In this document: piece by piece, positions 51,318-61,086 of the stretch
How positions within the stretch are numbered: the first letter of the stretch is position 1
Layout of the letters: each line of letters begins with the position of its first letter
NCBI RefSeq assembly: GCF_036997615.1
Contig: NZ_JAWLQA010000005.1
Strand: one strand, 5' to 3'
Length of the DNA: 64,000 nucleotides
From: Brachyspira sp949287565
GTDB lineage: Bacteria; Spirochaetota; Brachyspiria; Brachyspirales; Brachyspiraceae
Program-made: the position numbers and the translations under genes
Notes under the pieces: generated by a model
What the model was told of the DNA's origin: nothing
What the model saw: the letters and a program-made list of their open reading frames with translations, nothing else
Database searches by the model: none

Positions 51318-52604
51318 TTAGATAATTGTACCGCTTTTAACTATTGTATTTTTTGGAATGATTACAATACCATCTCTAATACAATAGAATTCACTATCTT
51401 GATGCTGTATTTTCTTTTTATTTGTAATAACAACATCATTACCTATTCTTACATTCTTATCTATGATTACATTTTTAAGAACACATTTTTTACCAATACC
51501 GATTTTAGGAATATGCTTAACATTCAATCTTTCAATATCATCGTTATCCTCATAATAGTCACTTCCCATCATAACTACTCTTTCTAATGTAGAGCCGCTT
51601 TGAACTACAGAACGAACACCTATAACGCATTCTTTAATAGTGGCATTTTCTATTCTGCATCCGTCAGCTATTATACTAGATGTTACTGTAGCCTTTTCAA
51701 CTTTAGAAGGAGATAAGTAACGAACATGAGTATATATAGGAGCATTTTCATCATAGAAATCGAAAGGAGGGTTTTTACTTCCAAAAGATATATTAGCTTC
51801 AAAATAAGCCTTAATAGTTCCTACATCTTCCCAATAACCTTGGAATGCATAACTAAATACTTTATATTTCTTTATAGCTTCAGGAATAATATCTTTACCG
51901 AAATCCATCATAGATACATCTGATAAAATTTCTTTAAGTACATTTCTTCTAAATACATAAATACCCATAGAAGCCAAATATTCTTTCTCAGGATCTTCTA
52001 TATTAAACATTTTCTTCTGATCTTCGCTTAATTTTAATGAATCAAGCTCTTCAGCCTCTTTAGGTTTTTCCATAAAGTTAGTAATCTGACCTCTTTTATT
52101 TACTAACATAACACCAAAACCTTTTGCATCTTCTCTTACAACAGGTACAGTGCCAACAACTATATCAGCACCTGTTTCAAGCATATGCTGAAGCATTACA
52201 TTATAATTCATACGGTATACTTGGTCGCCTGAAAGTATAACTACATTATTAACAAATTCATTATCAAAATGAGCAAGATTTTTTCTAACTGCATCAGCTG
52301 TTCCCTGATACCAATCTATATTAGTATCTGTCTGTTCAGCAGCAAGTATACTTACATGGCCGCCTGAAAAGTTATCGAATCTGTAGGCATTGTATATATG
52401 ATTATTCAAAGATGCACTATTAAATTGTGTTATAACATATATATTTCTAAATCCGCTGTTTATACAATTAGATACAGGTATATCTATCATTCTGTATTGA
52501 CCGCCCAAAGATACTGCAGGTTTAGAACGTGCTTTTACTAAAGGATAAAGTCTTGTTCCTCTACCTCCTCCAAGTATCAAGGCAACAGTATTAAATGCTC
52601 TCAT
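51318..52604 (-). CDS. glgC: Glucose-1-phosphate adenylyltransferase
   Basis: 428 residues. Makes ADP-glucose for glycogen. N-terminal LILGGGRGTRLYPLVKARSK and PAVSLGGQYRMIDIPVSNCI, AEQTDTNIDWYQGTADAVRK (W-Y-x-G-T-A), ILSGDQVYRM, GVMLVNKRG, and a C-terminal left-handed beta-helix (ADGCRIENATIKECVIGVRS, IGKKCVLKNVIIDKNVRIGN). An AGTTTTTTT-spaced GGAG lies before the ATG. glgA is 3.2 kb away on the same strand. Confidence 0.97.
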   Translation of the reverse strand: MRAFNTVALILGGGRGTRLYPLVKARSKPAVSLGGQYRMIDIPVSNCINSGFRNIYVITQFNSASLNNHIYNAYRFDNFSGGHVSILAAEQTDTNIDWYQGTADAVRKNLAHFDNEFVNNVVILSGDQVYRMNYNVMLQHMLETGADIVVGTVPVVREDAKGFGVMLVNKRGQITNFMEKPKEAEELDSLKLSEDQKKMFNIEDPEKEYLASMGIYVFRRNVLKEILSDVSMMDFGKDIIPEAIKKYKVFSYAFQGYWEDVGTIKAYFEANISFGSKNPPFDFYDENAPIYTHVRYLSPSKVEKATVTSSIIADGCRIENATIKECVIGVRSVVQSGSTLERVVMMGSDYYEDNDDIERLNVKHIPKIGIGKKCVLKNVIIDKNVRIGNDVVITNKKKIQHQDSEFYCIRDGIVIIPKNTIVKSGTII

Positions 52605-52652
52605 AAAAAAACTCCAATAATTTTTTATTATCTAAATAATTCATATATTATA

Positions 52653-52681
52653 AGTATAGTAAAAAATTATTGACTTTTCAA
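52653..52681 (-). promoter_or_regulatory. Promoter of glgC
   Basis: On the minus strand TTGAAA (52676-52681), 17 nt, TATACT (52653-52658), about 50 nt upstream of glgC. Confidence 0.65.
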
Positions 52682-52698
52682 GAATTATCAATTATATA

Positions 52699-53484
52699 TT
52701 ACAATACATTAAAATGTTTTAAAGCATTATAAACGCCGTCATTATCTACATCATCTGTAATATAATCTGCTACCTCTTTTACTTCTTCATTAGCATTACC
52801 CATAGCAACACCTATAGCAGCATGCTTTATCATGGTAATGTCATTTCCGCCATCTCCGAAAGCCATTGTTTCTGATAAATCTATGCCATAATATTCTATA
52901 ATCTTATCTATACCTATATGCTTACCGCCGCCTTTTGTATTAACATCTGTGAAGTCTGGATGCCATCTGCTTGATTCGCAATTTTTGAATATTTTACTCA
53001 TTAATTCTTTTTCTTTTTTAGCATCTACAAATAAATTTATTTGCAAAATATCATTTATATTTTCTTCTAAAAAATCATAATAATTATCAACTGCCGGTAT
53101 AGGAAGGTTTATGGACTCAGAAACTTTTTTCACTTTATCTGTAACATAATTAATATATATACCGCTATTCATCATCACAGAGCATGGAAATTGTTCTTTA
53201 TTTTTTAAATAATCTATTAATGAATACACTTCTTCTTTAGCTATGCCATGTCTGTAAATGGACTTATCGCCTATATAACAATCAAAACCATTAGCTGTTA
53301 TATATCCGTCAAATTCTATACCGTCTACATTGTTTATATGATTCTTTATTCTTCCTGTAGCTATAAAAACTTTTATTCCTTTTTCTTTTAATAGCCTTAT
53401 GGCCTCTTTAGAAGAATCTGAAACTTTATGAGTATTAAAACTAACTAAAGTACCGTCTATATCAAAAAATACTGCTTTTATCAT
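52699..53484 (-). CDS. Cof-type HAD phosphatase (tandem copy 1)
   Basis: 261 residues from MIKAVFFDIDGTLVSFNTHK with GAGGA before the ATG at 53484. HAD motif I is FFDIDGTLV (two Asp), motif II IATGR, motif III Lys in GGGKHIGIDKII, motif IV AFGDGGNDITMI. Cap domain of the Cof type (about 80-180). Such enzymes dephosphorylate sugar phosphates, FMN or pyridoxal phosphate; the substrate is not evident. Very similar to the next two genes. Confidence 0.92.
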   Translation of the reverse strand: MIKAVFFDIDGTLVSFNTHKVSDSSKEAIRLLKEKGIKVFIATGRIKNHINNVDGIEFDGYITANGFDCYIGDKSIYRHGIAKEEVYSLIDYLKNKEQFPCSVMMNSGIYINYVTDKVKKVSESINLPIPAVDNYYDFLEENINDILQINLFVDAKKEKELMSKIFKNCESSRWHPDFTDVNTKGGGKHIGIDKIIEYYGIDLSETMAFGDGGNDITMIKHAAIGVAMGNANEEVKEVADYITDDVDNDGVYNALKHFNVL

Positions 53485-53507
53485 AAAAAAATCCTCACAT
53501 TTATACA

Positions 53508-54296
53508 TTAATCTAATATATTAAAATGTTTTAAAGCCTTATATATTCCATCATTATCAACATCATCTGTGATATAATCTGCTATCTTTTTTACGCTTTC
53601 ATTAGCATTTCCCATAGCAACACCTATAGCCGCATGCTTGATCATAGAAGCATCATTTCCGCCATCTCCGAATGCCATTGTTTCTGATAAGTCTATTCCG
53701 TAATACTCAATTATCTTATCTATTCCTATATGCTTGCCTCCGCCTTTTGTATTAACATCTGTCAAAGCCGGATGCCATCTGCTTGATTCGCAATTCTTGA
53801 ATATTTTACTCATCAATTCTCTTTCTTTTTCTTCATTAACAAATAAATTGATTTGCAAAATATCATCTATATTTTTTTCTAAAAAATCATAATAATTTTC
53901 TGCTACATTAATTTTAAGATTAATAGACTCTAAATATCTAGCAGCTTCATCAGAAATATAATTAATGAATACGCCTTTAGCCATCATCACAGAACATGGA
54001 AATTGTTCTTTATTTTTTAAATAATCTATAAGTGAATATATTTCTTCTTTAGCTATAGAATGTCTGTAAATGGACTTATCGCCTATATAACAATCAAAGC
54101 CATTTGCTGTTATATATCCGTCAAATTCTATATCATCTACATTGTTTATATGCATTTTGATTCTTCCAGTTGCTATGAAAACCTTTATGCCTTTTTCTTT
54201 TAAAATTCTAATAGCTTCCTTAGAAGAATCCGCAATCTTATGAGTATTGAAACTAACCAAAGTACCGTCTATATCAAAAAATACCGCTTTAATCAT
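53508..54296 (-). CDS. Cof-type HAD phosphatase (tandem copy 2)
   Basis: 262 residues from the ATG at 54296 (AAAGG before it). Near-identical to copy 1 in motifs: FFDIDGTLVSFNTHKIADSS, IATGRIKMHINNVDDIEFDG, GGGKHIGIDKIIEYYGIDLS and AFGDGGNDASMI. Copies 1 and 2 differ mainly in the cap domain (residues about 110-150). Confidence 0.92.
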   Translation of the reverse strand: MIKAVFFDIDGTLVSFNTHKIADSSKEAIRILKEKGIKVFIATGRIKMHINNVDDIEFDGYITANGFDCYIGDKSIYRHSIAKEEIYSLIDYLKNKEQFPCSVMMAKGVFINYISDEAARYLESINLKINVAENYYDFLEKNIDDILQINLFVNEEKERELMSKIFKNCESSRWHPALTDVNTKGGGKHIGIDKIIEYYGIDLSETMAFGDGGNDASMIKHAAIGVAMGNANESVKKIADYITDDVDNDGIYKALKHFNILD

Positions 54297-54319
54297 ACAA
54301 AAACCTTTATTTACAACAA

Positions 54320-55117
54320 TCAATCCAATATATTAAAATGTTTCAAAGCCTTATATACTCCGTCATTATCAACATCATCCGTAATATAATCTGCTATTTC
54401 TTTTACATTTTCATTAGCATTACCCATAGCAACACCTATAGCAGCATGCTTAATCATACCTATATCATTTCCGCCGTCACCGAAAGCCATTGTTTCTGAT
54501 AAGTCTATTCCATAATACTCAATTATCTTATCTATACCTATATCTTTACCGCTATATTTTGAATTTACATCGGCAAAAGAAAAATGCCATCTGCTTGATT
54601 TAGAATTTTTTAAAACATTATCCATTAAATATTTTTCTTTATTCTCATCTACAAAAATATTAAGCTGCAAGATTTTATCATAATTATTTGGTACATAATC
54701 ATTAAAATCTCTAGACTCTGGAACTCTTACATTTGCCATACCATAAAGATGTGCTATTATATCACCTGTATAATTAATAAATAAATTGTCGCTTGTTATT
54801 ACTGTACAAGGAAATTTATCTTTATTTAGATAATCAACTAAAGCAAATAAATCATCTTTATCTAAAGCAACTCTATATATTTCTTTATAATCTCCATTAT
54901 CTTTAACCAAACAGCTTCCGCCATTTATTGTTATATATCCGTCAAATTCTAAGCCGTCTAAATTATCTATTTGAAACATAGCTCTTCCGCTTGCTATGAA
55001 AACTTTTATTCCTTTCTCTTTTAAAATTTTAATAGCCTCTTTTGAAGAATTTGAAATTTTATGCGTATTAAAACTCACCAAAGTACCATCTATATCAAAA
55101 AATACTGCTTTTATCAT
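54320..55117 (-). CDS. Cof-type HAD phosphatase (tandem copy 3)
   Basis: 265 residues. Same catalytic motifs (FFDIDGTLVSFNTHKISNSS, IASGRAMFQIDNLDGLEFDG, AFGDGGNDIGMI) but a clearly different cap (VALDKDDLFALVDYLNKDKF, PESRDFNDYVPNN) and Lys site YSGKDIGIDKIIEYYG. First gene of the three in transcription order, probably the oldest branch of the tandem set. Confidence 0.92.
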   Translation of the reverse strand: MIKAVFFDIDGTLVSFNTHKISNSSKEAIKILKEKGIKVFIASGRAMFQIDNLDGLEFDGYITINGGSCLVKDNGDYKEIYRVALDKDDLFALVDYLNKDKFPCTVITSDNLFINYTGDIIAHLYGMANVRVPESRDFNDYVPNNYDKILQLNIFVDENKEKYLMDNVLKNSKSSRWHFSFADVNSKYSGKDIGIDKIIEYYGIDLSETMAFGDGGNDIGMIKHAAIGVAMGNANENVKEIADYITDDVDNDGVYKALKHFNILD

Positions 55118-55187
55118 TTGTTAGTACCATCTTTTATTTTATAAATTTGAAATCTATTAAGAATTAAACAATAATACATTGTTAATA

Positions 55188-55216
55188 AATAAAAGGCCCA
55201 ATCAATATAGGCCTTC
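55188..55216 (-). terminator. Terminator of the DJ-1-like gene
   Basis: On the minus strand AAGGCC (55210-55215) pairs with GGCC/TT (55193-55198) followed by TTATTTATT. It lies about 17 nt after the stop. Confidence 0.6.
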
Positions 55217-55232
55217 TATTTATAAAGATTAA

Positions 55233-55757
55233 TTAAGATATATTACTCAATGCACCTACAATAGCATTGGCAAATTCTTTTGAGGAAGCAGGACCATTAG
55301 CTGTTATAATATTTCCTGAAACAACAACATTGTCCTTCAAAACATTGGCATTACCATGTCTTACATGCGATTCATCGGCAGGCAAACAAGTAACATTAAT
55401 TCCATCTAATATTTTAGCATTAGCCATAATTACTGTTCCGCTTCCTATACCTGCAACTATTTTTTGATTATCCAAAAATAATTTAGCAAGTCCCTGAGTA
55501 CGCCAATCGTCCCATAAAGTTATACATCCTATACCGCCTATAAATACTACAGCATCAAATTCTATAGCATCAACTTCACTGAATAGTAAATCAATATTTG
55601 TAATACCGCCCAATTTACCCTGAGCTGTACCTATAAATGTAGATGATACTTCTGTTTTATAACCGGCACTATCAAAAATCTTTTTACTCTCAAAATACTC
55701 TTCATCCTGAAAATTTTGCCCGGACATAACATATAATATTTTATTAGTTTTTCCCAT
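55233..55757 (-). CDS. DJ-1/PfpI-family protein without the catalytic Cys
   Basis: 174 residues. NKILYVMSGQNFQDEEYFES, DAVVFIGGIGCITLWDD and KIVAGIGSGTVIMANAKIL show the DJ-1/PfpI fold. The nucleophile-elbow position, where the family normally has A-I/A-C-H/A/G, reads G-I-G-S-G (residues 103-107), so the usual Cys is replaced by Gly. It may be a non-enzymatic member or use another residue (Cys78). It lies 36 nt after glgA on the same strand and is probably in one unit with it. Confidence 0.8.
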   Translation of the reverse strand: MGKTNKILYVMSGQNFQDEEYFESKKIFDSAGYKTEVSSTFIGTAQGKLGGITNIDLLFSEVDAIEFDAVVFIGGIGCITLWDDWRTQGLAKLFLDNQKIVAGIGSGTVIMANAKILDGINVTCLPADESHVRHGNANVLKDNVVVSGNIITANGPASSKEFANAIVGALSNIS

Positions 55758-55793
55758 TATACAACATCTCCAATATTAATTTTACCTAAATCA

Positions 55794-57287
55794 TTATAAA
55801 CCGCAATTTCTATCATAATTATTCTTGTTCAAAATAGCAAGTTCATAAGCCTTAACATATTCTTTAGCACTTTTCTCCCAAGAATTATCTATTTTCATAG
55901 CTCTTTTCTGCATAGCAGTGAATCTATCTCTATGATCATAATAAACACTTACAGCCCATCCTATAGTATTATATAATGCTGAAGGAGTAGAATCATAGAA
56001 TTTAAATCCTGTACCTTCTCCTGTCTGTTCATTATAATTTTCAACAGTATCTTCAAGTCCGCCTGTAGCATGAACTATAGGTAAAGTACCATATCTTAAA
56101 GAGTACATCTGATTAAGTCCGCAAGGCTCGAATAATGAAGGCATTACAAATAAATCACAACCCGCCTCTATTAAATGTGATAATTCATTGCTATATCCTA
56201 TATAAGAACCTACTCTACCAGGATATCTTTTAGGTATATCACCAAAGAAACTTTCAAGACCTTTATCACCTGTACCAAGTATACAAAACTGAACTTTCAT
56301 ATTATTAACTAAAGAATCTATTATAGAAGATATAAAATGATATCCTTTCTGATCAACAAATCTTCCTATAGCTCCTATCAAAACAACATCATCATCTTCT
56401 TCAAGTAAAAATCTTTTCTGAAGTTCTCTTTTACATACTTTTTTACCTTCCATCTTATCTGATGAATAATTTGCAGGTATAAATTTATCCTTTTCAGGAG
56501 ACCAAACCTCTTCATCAATACCATTAAGTATTCCGAAGAAACTTGTTGTTTTATTCTGCAAATAAGGTGCCATACCATGTCCGCCATAAGGTGAAGCAAT
56601 TTCTCTAGCATAAGTAGGACTTACAGTAGTAACTACATCAGAAAAGAATATTCCGCCTTTAAGGAAATTTATGTTGCCATGATCTTCAAAAGTATCTGGA
56701 CTAAAGTTATTCCATCCTAATCCTAAATAATCATAAGTGGTAGTGGCATTATATATACCTTGATAATTTGCATTATGTATAGTAAGCATACTAGCAGCAT
56801 GACCTATTTGATCATTCCAATGCCAAGTTTTAATATATGCAGGAATTGCTGCTGTCTGCCAATCATTAGCATGAACAACATCTACATTTAATTGTAAATC
56901 CTTACATAACTGCAAAGCAGCTCTTGAAAAGAATCCGAATCTCCAAGCATTATCTTGATAATCATTGAATGAAGCATCATGATAAAGTCCTTCTCTGCTG
57001 AAGAAATTATGATGTTCTATAAAATAAAAATCAATTCCATCTTTTACTGTCTTAAATACTGAGCACCACTCTTCTCCATTACCCATCCATACTCCCATAG
57101 TAGGAAGAACATTCTCTAAATAACAATCTTGAAAATTAATATCTCTATATTTAGGAAGTACTACACAAGCTTCTACATCAAGCTTCTTTAAATAAATAGG
57201 CAAAGCACCAACAACATCGGCAAGTCCACCTGTTTTGATAAACGGTGTTGCTTCAGATGATGCTATCATAACTTTCATTTTTGACAT
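55794..57287 (-). CDS. glgA: Glycogen synthase (ADP-glucose type, GT5)
   Basis: 497 residues. N-terminal ASSEATPFIKTGGLADVVGA (K-T-G-G-L), HANDWQTAAIPAYI, ILNGIDEEVWSPEKD, GAIGRFVDQKGYHFI and the C-terminal FVMPSLFEPCGLNQMYSLRYG, GGLEDTVENY. Works with glgC to make glycogen. Confidence 0.97.
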   Translation of the reverse strand: MSKMKVMIASSEATPFIKTGGLADVVGALPIYLKKLDVEACVVLPKYRDINFQDCYLENVLPTMGVWMGNGEEWCSVFKTVKDGIDFYFIEHHNFFSREGLYHDASFNDYQDNAWRFGFFSRAALQLCKDLQLNVDVVHANDWQTAAIPAYIKTWHWNDQIGHAASMLTIHNANYQGIYNATTTYDYLGLGWNNFSPDTFEDHGNINFLKGGIFFSDVVTTVSPTYAREIASPYGGHGMAPYLQNKTTSFFGILNGIDEEVWSPEKDKFIPANYSSDKMEGKKVCKRELQKRFLLEEDDDVVLIGAIGRFVDQKGYHFISSIIDSLVNNMKVQFCILGTGDKGLESFFGDIPKRYPGRVGSYIGYSNELSHLIEAGCDLFVMPSLFEPCGLNQMYSLRYGTLPIVHATGGLEDTVENYNEQTGEGTGFKFYDSTPSALYNTIGWAVSVYYDHRDRFTAMQKRAMKIDNSWEKSAKEYVKAYELAILNKNNYDRNCGL

Positions 57288-57394
57288 ATAAAACTCCTAA
57301 AACGTGGAATATATTTTTAAATATATAACTTTATTTAAAAACTTCAAGTCAAATTATGATTTTAGAATATTATTATAATAAAAAGTTTAATAAA

Positions 57395-57431
57395 AATAAA
57401 AGAATTCTATTTTTTATTAAATAGAATTCCT
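57395..57431 (-). terminator. Terminator of greA
   Basis: On the minus strand GAATTCTATTT (57419-57429) pairs with AAATAGAATTC (57402-57412), 11 bp, then TTTTATTTTT. Confidence 0.75.
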
Positions 57432-57454
57432 TTTTTCATAAAACTATTATAAAA

Positions 57455-57919
57455 TCAAATACTAATTTCTAATATCTCTAAAACCTTATCGCCTGCAGGT
57501 ACTTTTATAGTAACAACATCGCCAATTTTTTTACCTAATAATCCCTTAGCAATAGGAGTTACTATTGTTATTTCATTTTTAGTCATATCTGCTTCTAATT
57601 CACCCACTATTCTATATTCAAAAACTGCATTTCTAGTTTTATCTTTAACTTTTACTCTTTTACCGAAAGTTACAGTGTCCTTATCCAAATTAGCAGGATC
57701 TATTATTTCACAGCCTGCCAAATCGCTTTCCAACTTTGATATCTGAGCATTCAATAATCCCTGTCTTTCTTTAGCAGCATGATACTCAGCATTTTCTTTT
57801 AAATCGCCTTTTTCTCTAGCCTCTGCAATAATAGCAGGCAAAGTTTCAAACTCAGCCTTTAATTCAGCAAGTCTAGATTTAGCTTTATCATATCCTTCTT
57901 TTGTTATTGGTTTAGCCAT
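57455..57919 (-). CDS. greA: Transcription elongation factor GreA
   Basis: 154 residues from MAKPITKEGYDKAK (AAGGA 8 nt before the ATG). N-terminal coiled coil (RLAELKAEFETLPAIIAEAR, EKGDLKENAEYHAAKERQG with the acidic tip) and the C-terminal FKBP-like domain (GTVTFGKRVKVKDK region, GLLGKKIGDVVTIKVPAG). Cleaves backtracked RNA with RNA polymerase. Monocistronic by its own terminator. Confidence 0.97.
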   Translation of the reverse strand: MAKPITKEGYDKAKSRLAELKAEFETLPAIIAEAREKGDLKENAEYHAAKERQGLLNAQISKLESDLAGCEIIDPANLDKDTVTFGKRVKVKDKTRNAVFEYRIVGELEADMTKNEITIVTPIAKGLLGKKIGDVVTIKVPAGDKVLEILEISI

Positions 57920-57988
57920 TTTCAATATCCTTAAAATTAGTAATTCTGATATTATAAACTATTTTTAAATATTTACAAATAAAAAAGA

Positions 57989-59467
57989 TTAATGATTAAC
58001 CTTAAAATCAGACAATTTATATATTGTTAAATTCATATTTCCAATGATTTTAAAAGAATACTCATCAGGATAATATCTAGTAGAAAAAACTATCTCTCCA
58101 TCATTTATAAATATCTCTATAGATGATGTATCTATAAGTATTCTTAATTTTTCTAACTTTTCTAAATCACAACTTCTTTTATATCTTCCGCCGCCTATTT
58201 TCTTTCCTATATCATTTATAAACTCTAATATAAATCTATTATTTTTATATTTAATAGATACACCTTCAGAAATTAACAATTCAAAATTATCAGAACTTTT
58301 TATATTATTAATTATAACTTCATAAGAATTAATATCTTTAGAAATCAAATTATCAGATAATGAATCATAAGAACATGATTTTTCAAATATTTTTTTCTCT
58401 CTTAGCTTATCTAAACTTCTATGAGGTTTTTGATAAAGCTTTCCATTTTTAAAACTTAACTCTCTTGCCGCAGTTAAACAATGCTGCCAGCCATATTGAA
58501 CAGTTAAATTTTTATGATCATCTTCTGTATCAGGAACACCCATCCAGCCTATTATAACTCTATTTCCATTTTCATCTAAAAAAGTCTGAGGAGCATAGAA
58601 ATCAAATCCTCTGTCAAGAACAGTAAAGTTATTAACTTCTATATGTTCTTTATTTTTATAATCATCATTAATCAAAAAATATCCTGAAAGATAAATATTT
58701 TCATATACATTTTCAATTTGCTCTACACCTTGAGGGCAAGTAATTAAAATATTCTGTCCGTCTAAATTAAACAAATCAGGACATTCCCACATATAGCCGA
58801 ATCTATTTTTAGAATTTATAGTACTTACATGCTTCCAATTTCTTTTATCTTCAGATTTAAATATTAATACCTCTCCAATGTCATTATCTCTATTTGTGCC
58901 ATATTTTCTAGCACCTTGAACCATATAATAAGAATCATTTTCTTTCCATACTTTAGGATCTCTTATATGATTAGTTATATCTTTAGGATAATCTTTCATT
59001 TCCATTAAACATTCTTTTTCGGAGAAGTTAATACCATCTTCGGAGACTATAAGAATGGTATTAGCTTCTCTTCCGCTTTCTATGTAATCATGTTTGCCTA
59101 GAAGTTTTACATTACCTGTATAGTATATATATAATTTATCATCTTCTATAAAGGCAGAACCTGAATACACTCCATGACAATCGTATTTTTCATCTGGATA
59201 TATTGATACTCCCACATATTTGTGATTGATTAAGTCTTTAGTTATATAATGTCCCCAAAATTTTAATCCGCCTTCAACATCGAATGGGGAATACTGAAAA
59301 AATATATGATACTCTCCTTTGAAATATGATAAAGCATTGGGATCATTAAGCCAGCCTACAGGAGGCATTAAATGAAAATTTAATCTCCATTTTTTATTAT
59401 TATCTTTAGAATATTCAATTTCTTTTAGTTTTATCGCTTCTTCAAATACTTTACTAACCAGCCTCAT
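57989..59467 (-). CDS. scrB: Sucrose-6-phosphate hydrolase (GH32)
   Basis: 492 residues. Catalytic motifs of GH32: WLNDPNALSYFKGEYHIFFQ (nucleophile Asp), RDPKVWKEN (transition-state Asp) and MWECPDLFNL (acid/base Glu). C-terminal beta-sandwich follows. No signal peptide, as expected for cleavage of sucrose-6-phosphate made by the PTS permease encoded upstream. Confidence 0.95.
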   Translation of the reverse strand: MRLVSKVFEEAIKLKEIEYSKDNNKKWRLNFHLMPPVGWLNDPNALSYFKGEYHIFFQYSPFDVEGGLKFWGHYITKDLINHKYVGVSIYPDEKYDCHGVYSGSAFIEDDKLYIYYTGNVKLLGKHDYIESGREANTILIVSEDGINFSEKECLMEMKDYPKDITNHIRDPKVWKENDSYYMVQGARKYGTNRDNDIGEVLIFKSEDKRNWKHVSTINSKNRFGYMWECPDLFNLDGQNILITCPQGVEQIENVYENIYLSGYFLINDDYKNKEHIEVNNFTVLDRGFDFYAPQTFLDENGNRVIIGWMGVPDTEDDHKNLTVQYGWQHCLTAARELSFKNGKLYQKPHRSLDKLREKKIFEKSCSYDSLSDNLISKDINSYEVIINNIKSSDNFELLISEGVSIKYKNNRFILEFINDIGKKIGGGRYKRSCDLEKLEKLRILIDTSSIEIFINDGEIVFSTRYYPDEYSFKIIGNMNLTIYKLSDFKVNH

Positions 59468-59502
59468 TTCATTTCCTCATATTAATTAAATGCATAATAG
59501 TA

Positions 59503-59541
59503 CTTAATATCATGTATCAAGAACTAATACATGATATTAAG
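59503..59541 (-). other. Intercistronic perfect hairpin between scrA and scrB
   Basis: CTTAATATCATGTAT (59503-59517) and ATACATGATATTAAG (59527-59541), 15 bp, 9 nt loop, no U-tract on the minus strand. Same type as the hairpins in thl-crt-hbd. Confidence 0.7.
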
Positions 59542-59615
59542 CGAATAAATTATTTTATTGGATTTATGTAGAAATTATTGTGTAAATGTCTTATTTAATT
59601 TTATATATATTTGTT

Positions 59616-61037
59616 TTACTCCTCATCTTCCTGCATATACTCATCAGGAACACCAAAAAACCAAGTAAGAGTAAATGATAATAAAACAGTAATTAAAGCA
59701 ACAGCAACATAACCAATTAATTGCTTTCCATCATAAATATAAAGCAATGCTCCCGGTATTCCTGTAACTCCGTTTGCAGTGGCCTGTAAATTCAATAATC
59801 TTGCAATCAATCCTGTTACACCCGCAGCAATAGCACCGCAAACCATAGGCTTTATTCCATATCTTATATTTATACCGAATATAGCAGGCTCTGTTATACC
59901 AAGCCAAGCTGATAATGTAGCACCATATCCCATAGCTTTTACACTTTTTCTTCTGGTTTTTAATGTAACAGCTAAACAAGCAGCACCAGCAGCTAAATTA
60001 GCAACGGATAAAAGAGGATTAATAGGGTTAAAAGTAGTAGCAGCAAGCAATGATATTTCTATCAAGTTCATTATATGATGTACTCCTGTTACAACTATGA
60101 ATATTATTCCAAACCCTATTATAAATCCTCCTATTCCAAAAGGTAATGATAAAGAAAAATTTATAGCTATCAATATCCATTGTTCAACTATATGAAAAAT
60201 AGGGCCTATTACGGCTAAAGATAATATCAACATTATAAGTAAAGTTAAAAAAGGTGTTGCTAGTATATCTATTATATTTGGAATTACTTTTCTTAAATTT
60301 AATTCCACTTTAGAGCCTATTATACCTGCAATAAGTGCTGGAAGTATGCTTCCTTGATATCCTACTATAGGTATGAATCCAAACAACATTATAGGTTTAA
60401 CTCCGCTGTCTGGGTTGGCTACCAAATAAGCATTAGGCAAAGCAGGTGAAACAAGCATTAAACCTAATAATATACCCAATATAGGAGAACCTCCGAAAAC
60501 TCTGAATGTTGACCAACATACCAAAGCAGGCAAAAATGCAAATGTCGTTTCTGTTAAAACACTCATAAATGTCATAACAGAAACAGGAATATTAGACACT
60601 TGCAAATTAAATAAACCTAGAAAACTATCATTGATTAAAGCACCTTTAAGCCCTAAAAATAAACCAGTTGCAATCATAGCAGGCATTATTGGTACAAATA
60701 CATCAGCAAATATACGGATAAACTTTCTAAAATTATTTTTCTCTCCCACTTTTTTAGTTTCTTCCGTATTTTGTTTTGCTGCTCCTGTAACGCCTAAATT
60801 AATAACTTCAGCATAAACTTTATTTACTACTCCTGTACCTAATATTATTTGATATTGATCTGAATTAAAAAATACTCCTTTAACACCTTCTATCTTTTGA
60901 ACATCTGAATCTTTTATACTTCCCCTATCTTTTACTATTAATCTTAATCTTGTGGCACAGAAAGTAGCAGAAATAATATTATCTTTATTCACTACTCTAA
61001 TAATTTCTTCAGCAGTTTTTTTATAATTGATAGCCAT
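59616..61037 (-). CDS. scrA: Sucrose PTS EIIBC permease
   Basis: 473 residues. EIIB domain with the phosphorylated Cys in ISATFCATRLRLIVKD (about 27), then a linker and a multi-pass EIIC domain (FADVFVPIMPAMIATGLFLG, GVHHIMNLIEISLLAATTFN, GITEPAIFGINIRYG with the substrate Glu). There is no EIIA domain, so EIIA must be supplied by another protein. Ends with acidic DEYMQEDEE. Confidence 0.95.
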   Translation of the reverse strand: MAINYKKTAEEIIRVVNKDNIISATFCATRLRLIVKDRGSIKDSDVQKIEGVKGVFFNSDQYQIILGTGVVNKVYAEVINLGVTGAAKQNTEETKKVGEKNNFRKFIRIFADVFVPIMPAMIATGLFLGLKGALINDSFLGLFNLQVSNIPVSVMTFMSVLTETTFAFLPALVCWSTFRVFGGSPILGILLGLMLVSPALPNAYLVANPDSGVKPIMLFGFIPIVGYQGSILPALIAGIIGSKVELNLRKVIPNIIDILATPFLTLLIMLILSLAVIGPIFHIVEQWILIAINFSLSLPFGIGGFIIGFGIIFIVVTGVHHIMNLIEISLLAATTFNPINPLLSVANLAAGAACLAVTLKTRRKSVKAMGYGATLSAWLGITEPAIFGINIRYGIKPMVCGAIAAGVTGLIARLLNLQATANGVTGIPGALLYIYDGKQLIGYVAVALITVLLSFTLTWFFGVPDEYMQEDEE

Positions 61038-61064
61038 AATAAAAATCCTATTGAAATTGTCCTG

Positions 61065-61082
61065 TATGTAACCGGTTACATA
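61065..61082. promoter_or_regulatory. LacI-type operator
   Basis: TATGTAACCGGTTACATA, an 18 bp perfect palindrome with the CCGG-centred core of LacI-family sites. It lies at about +1 to +18 of the scrA transcript, so a bound repressor would block initiation. Confidence 0.88.
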
Positions 61083-61086
61083 ATAT

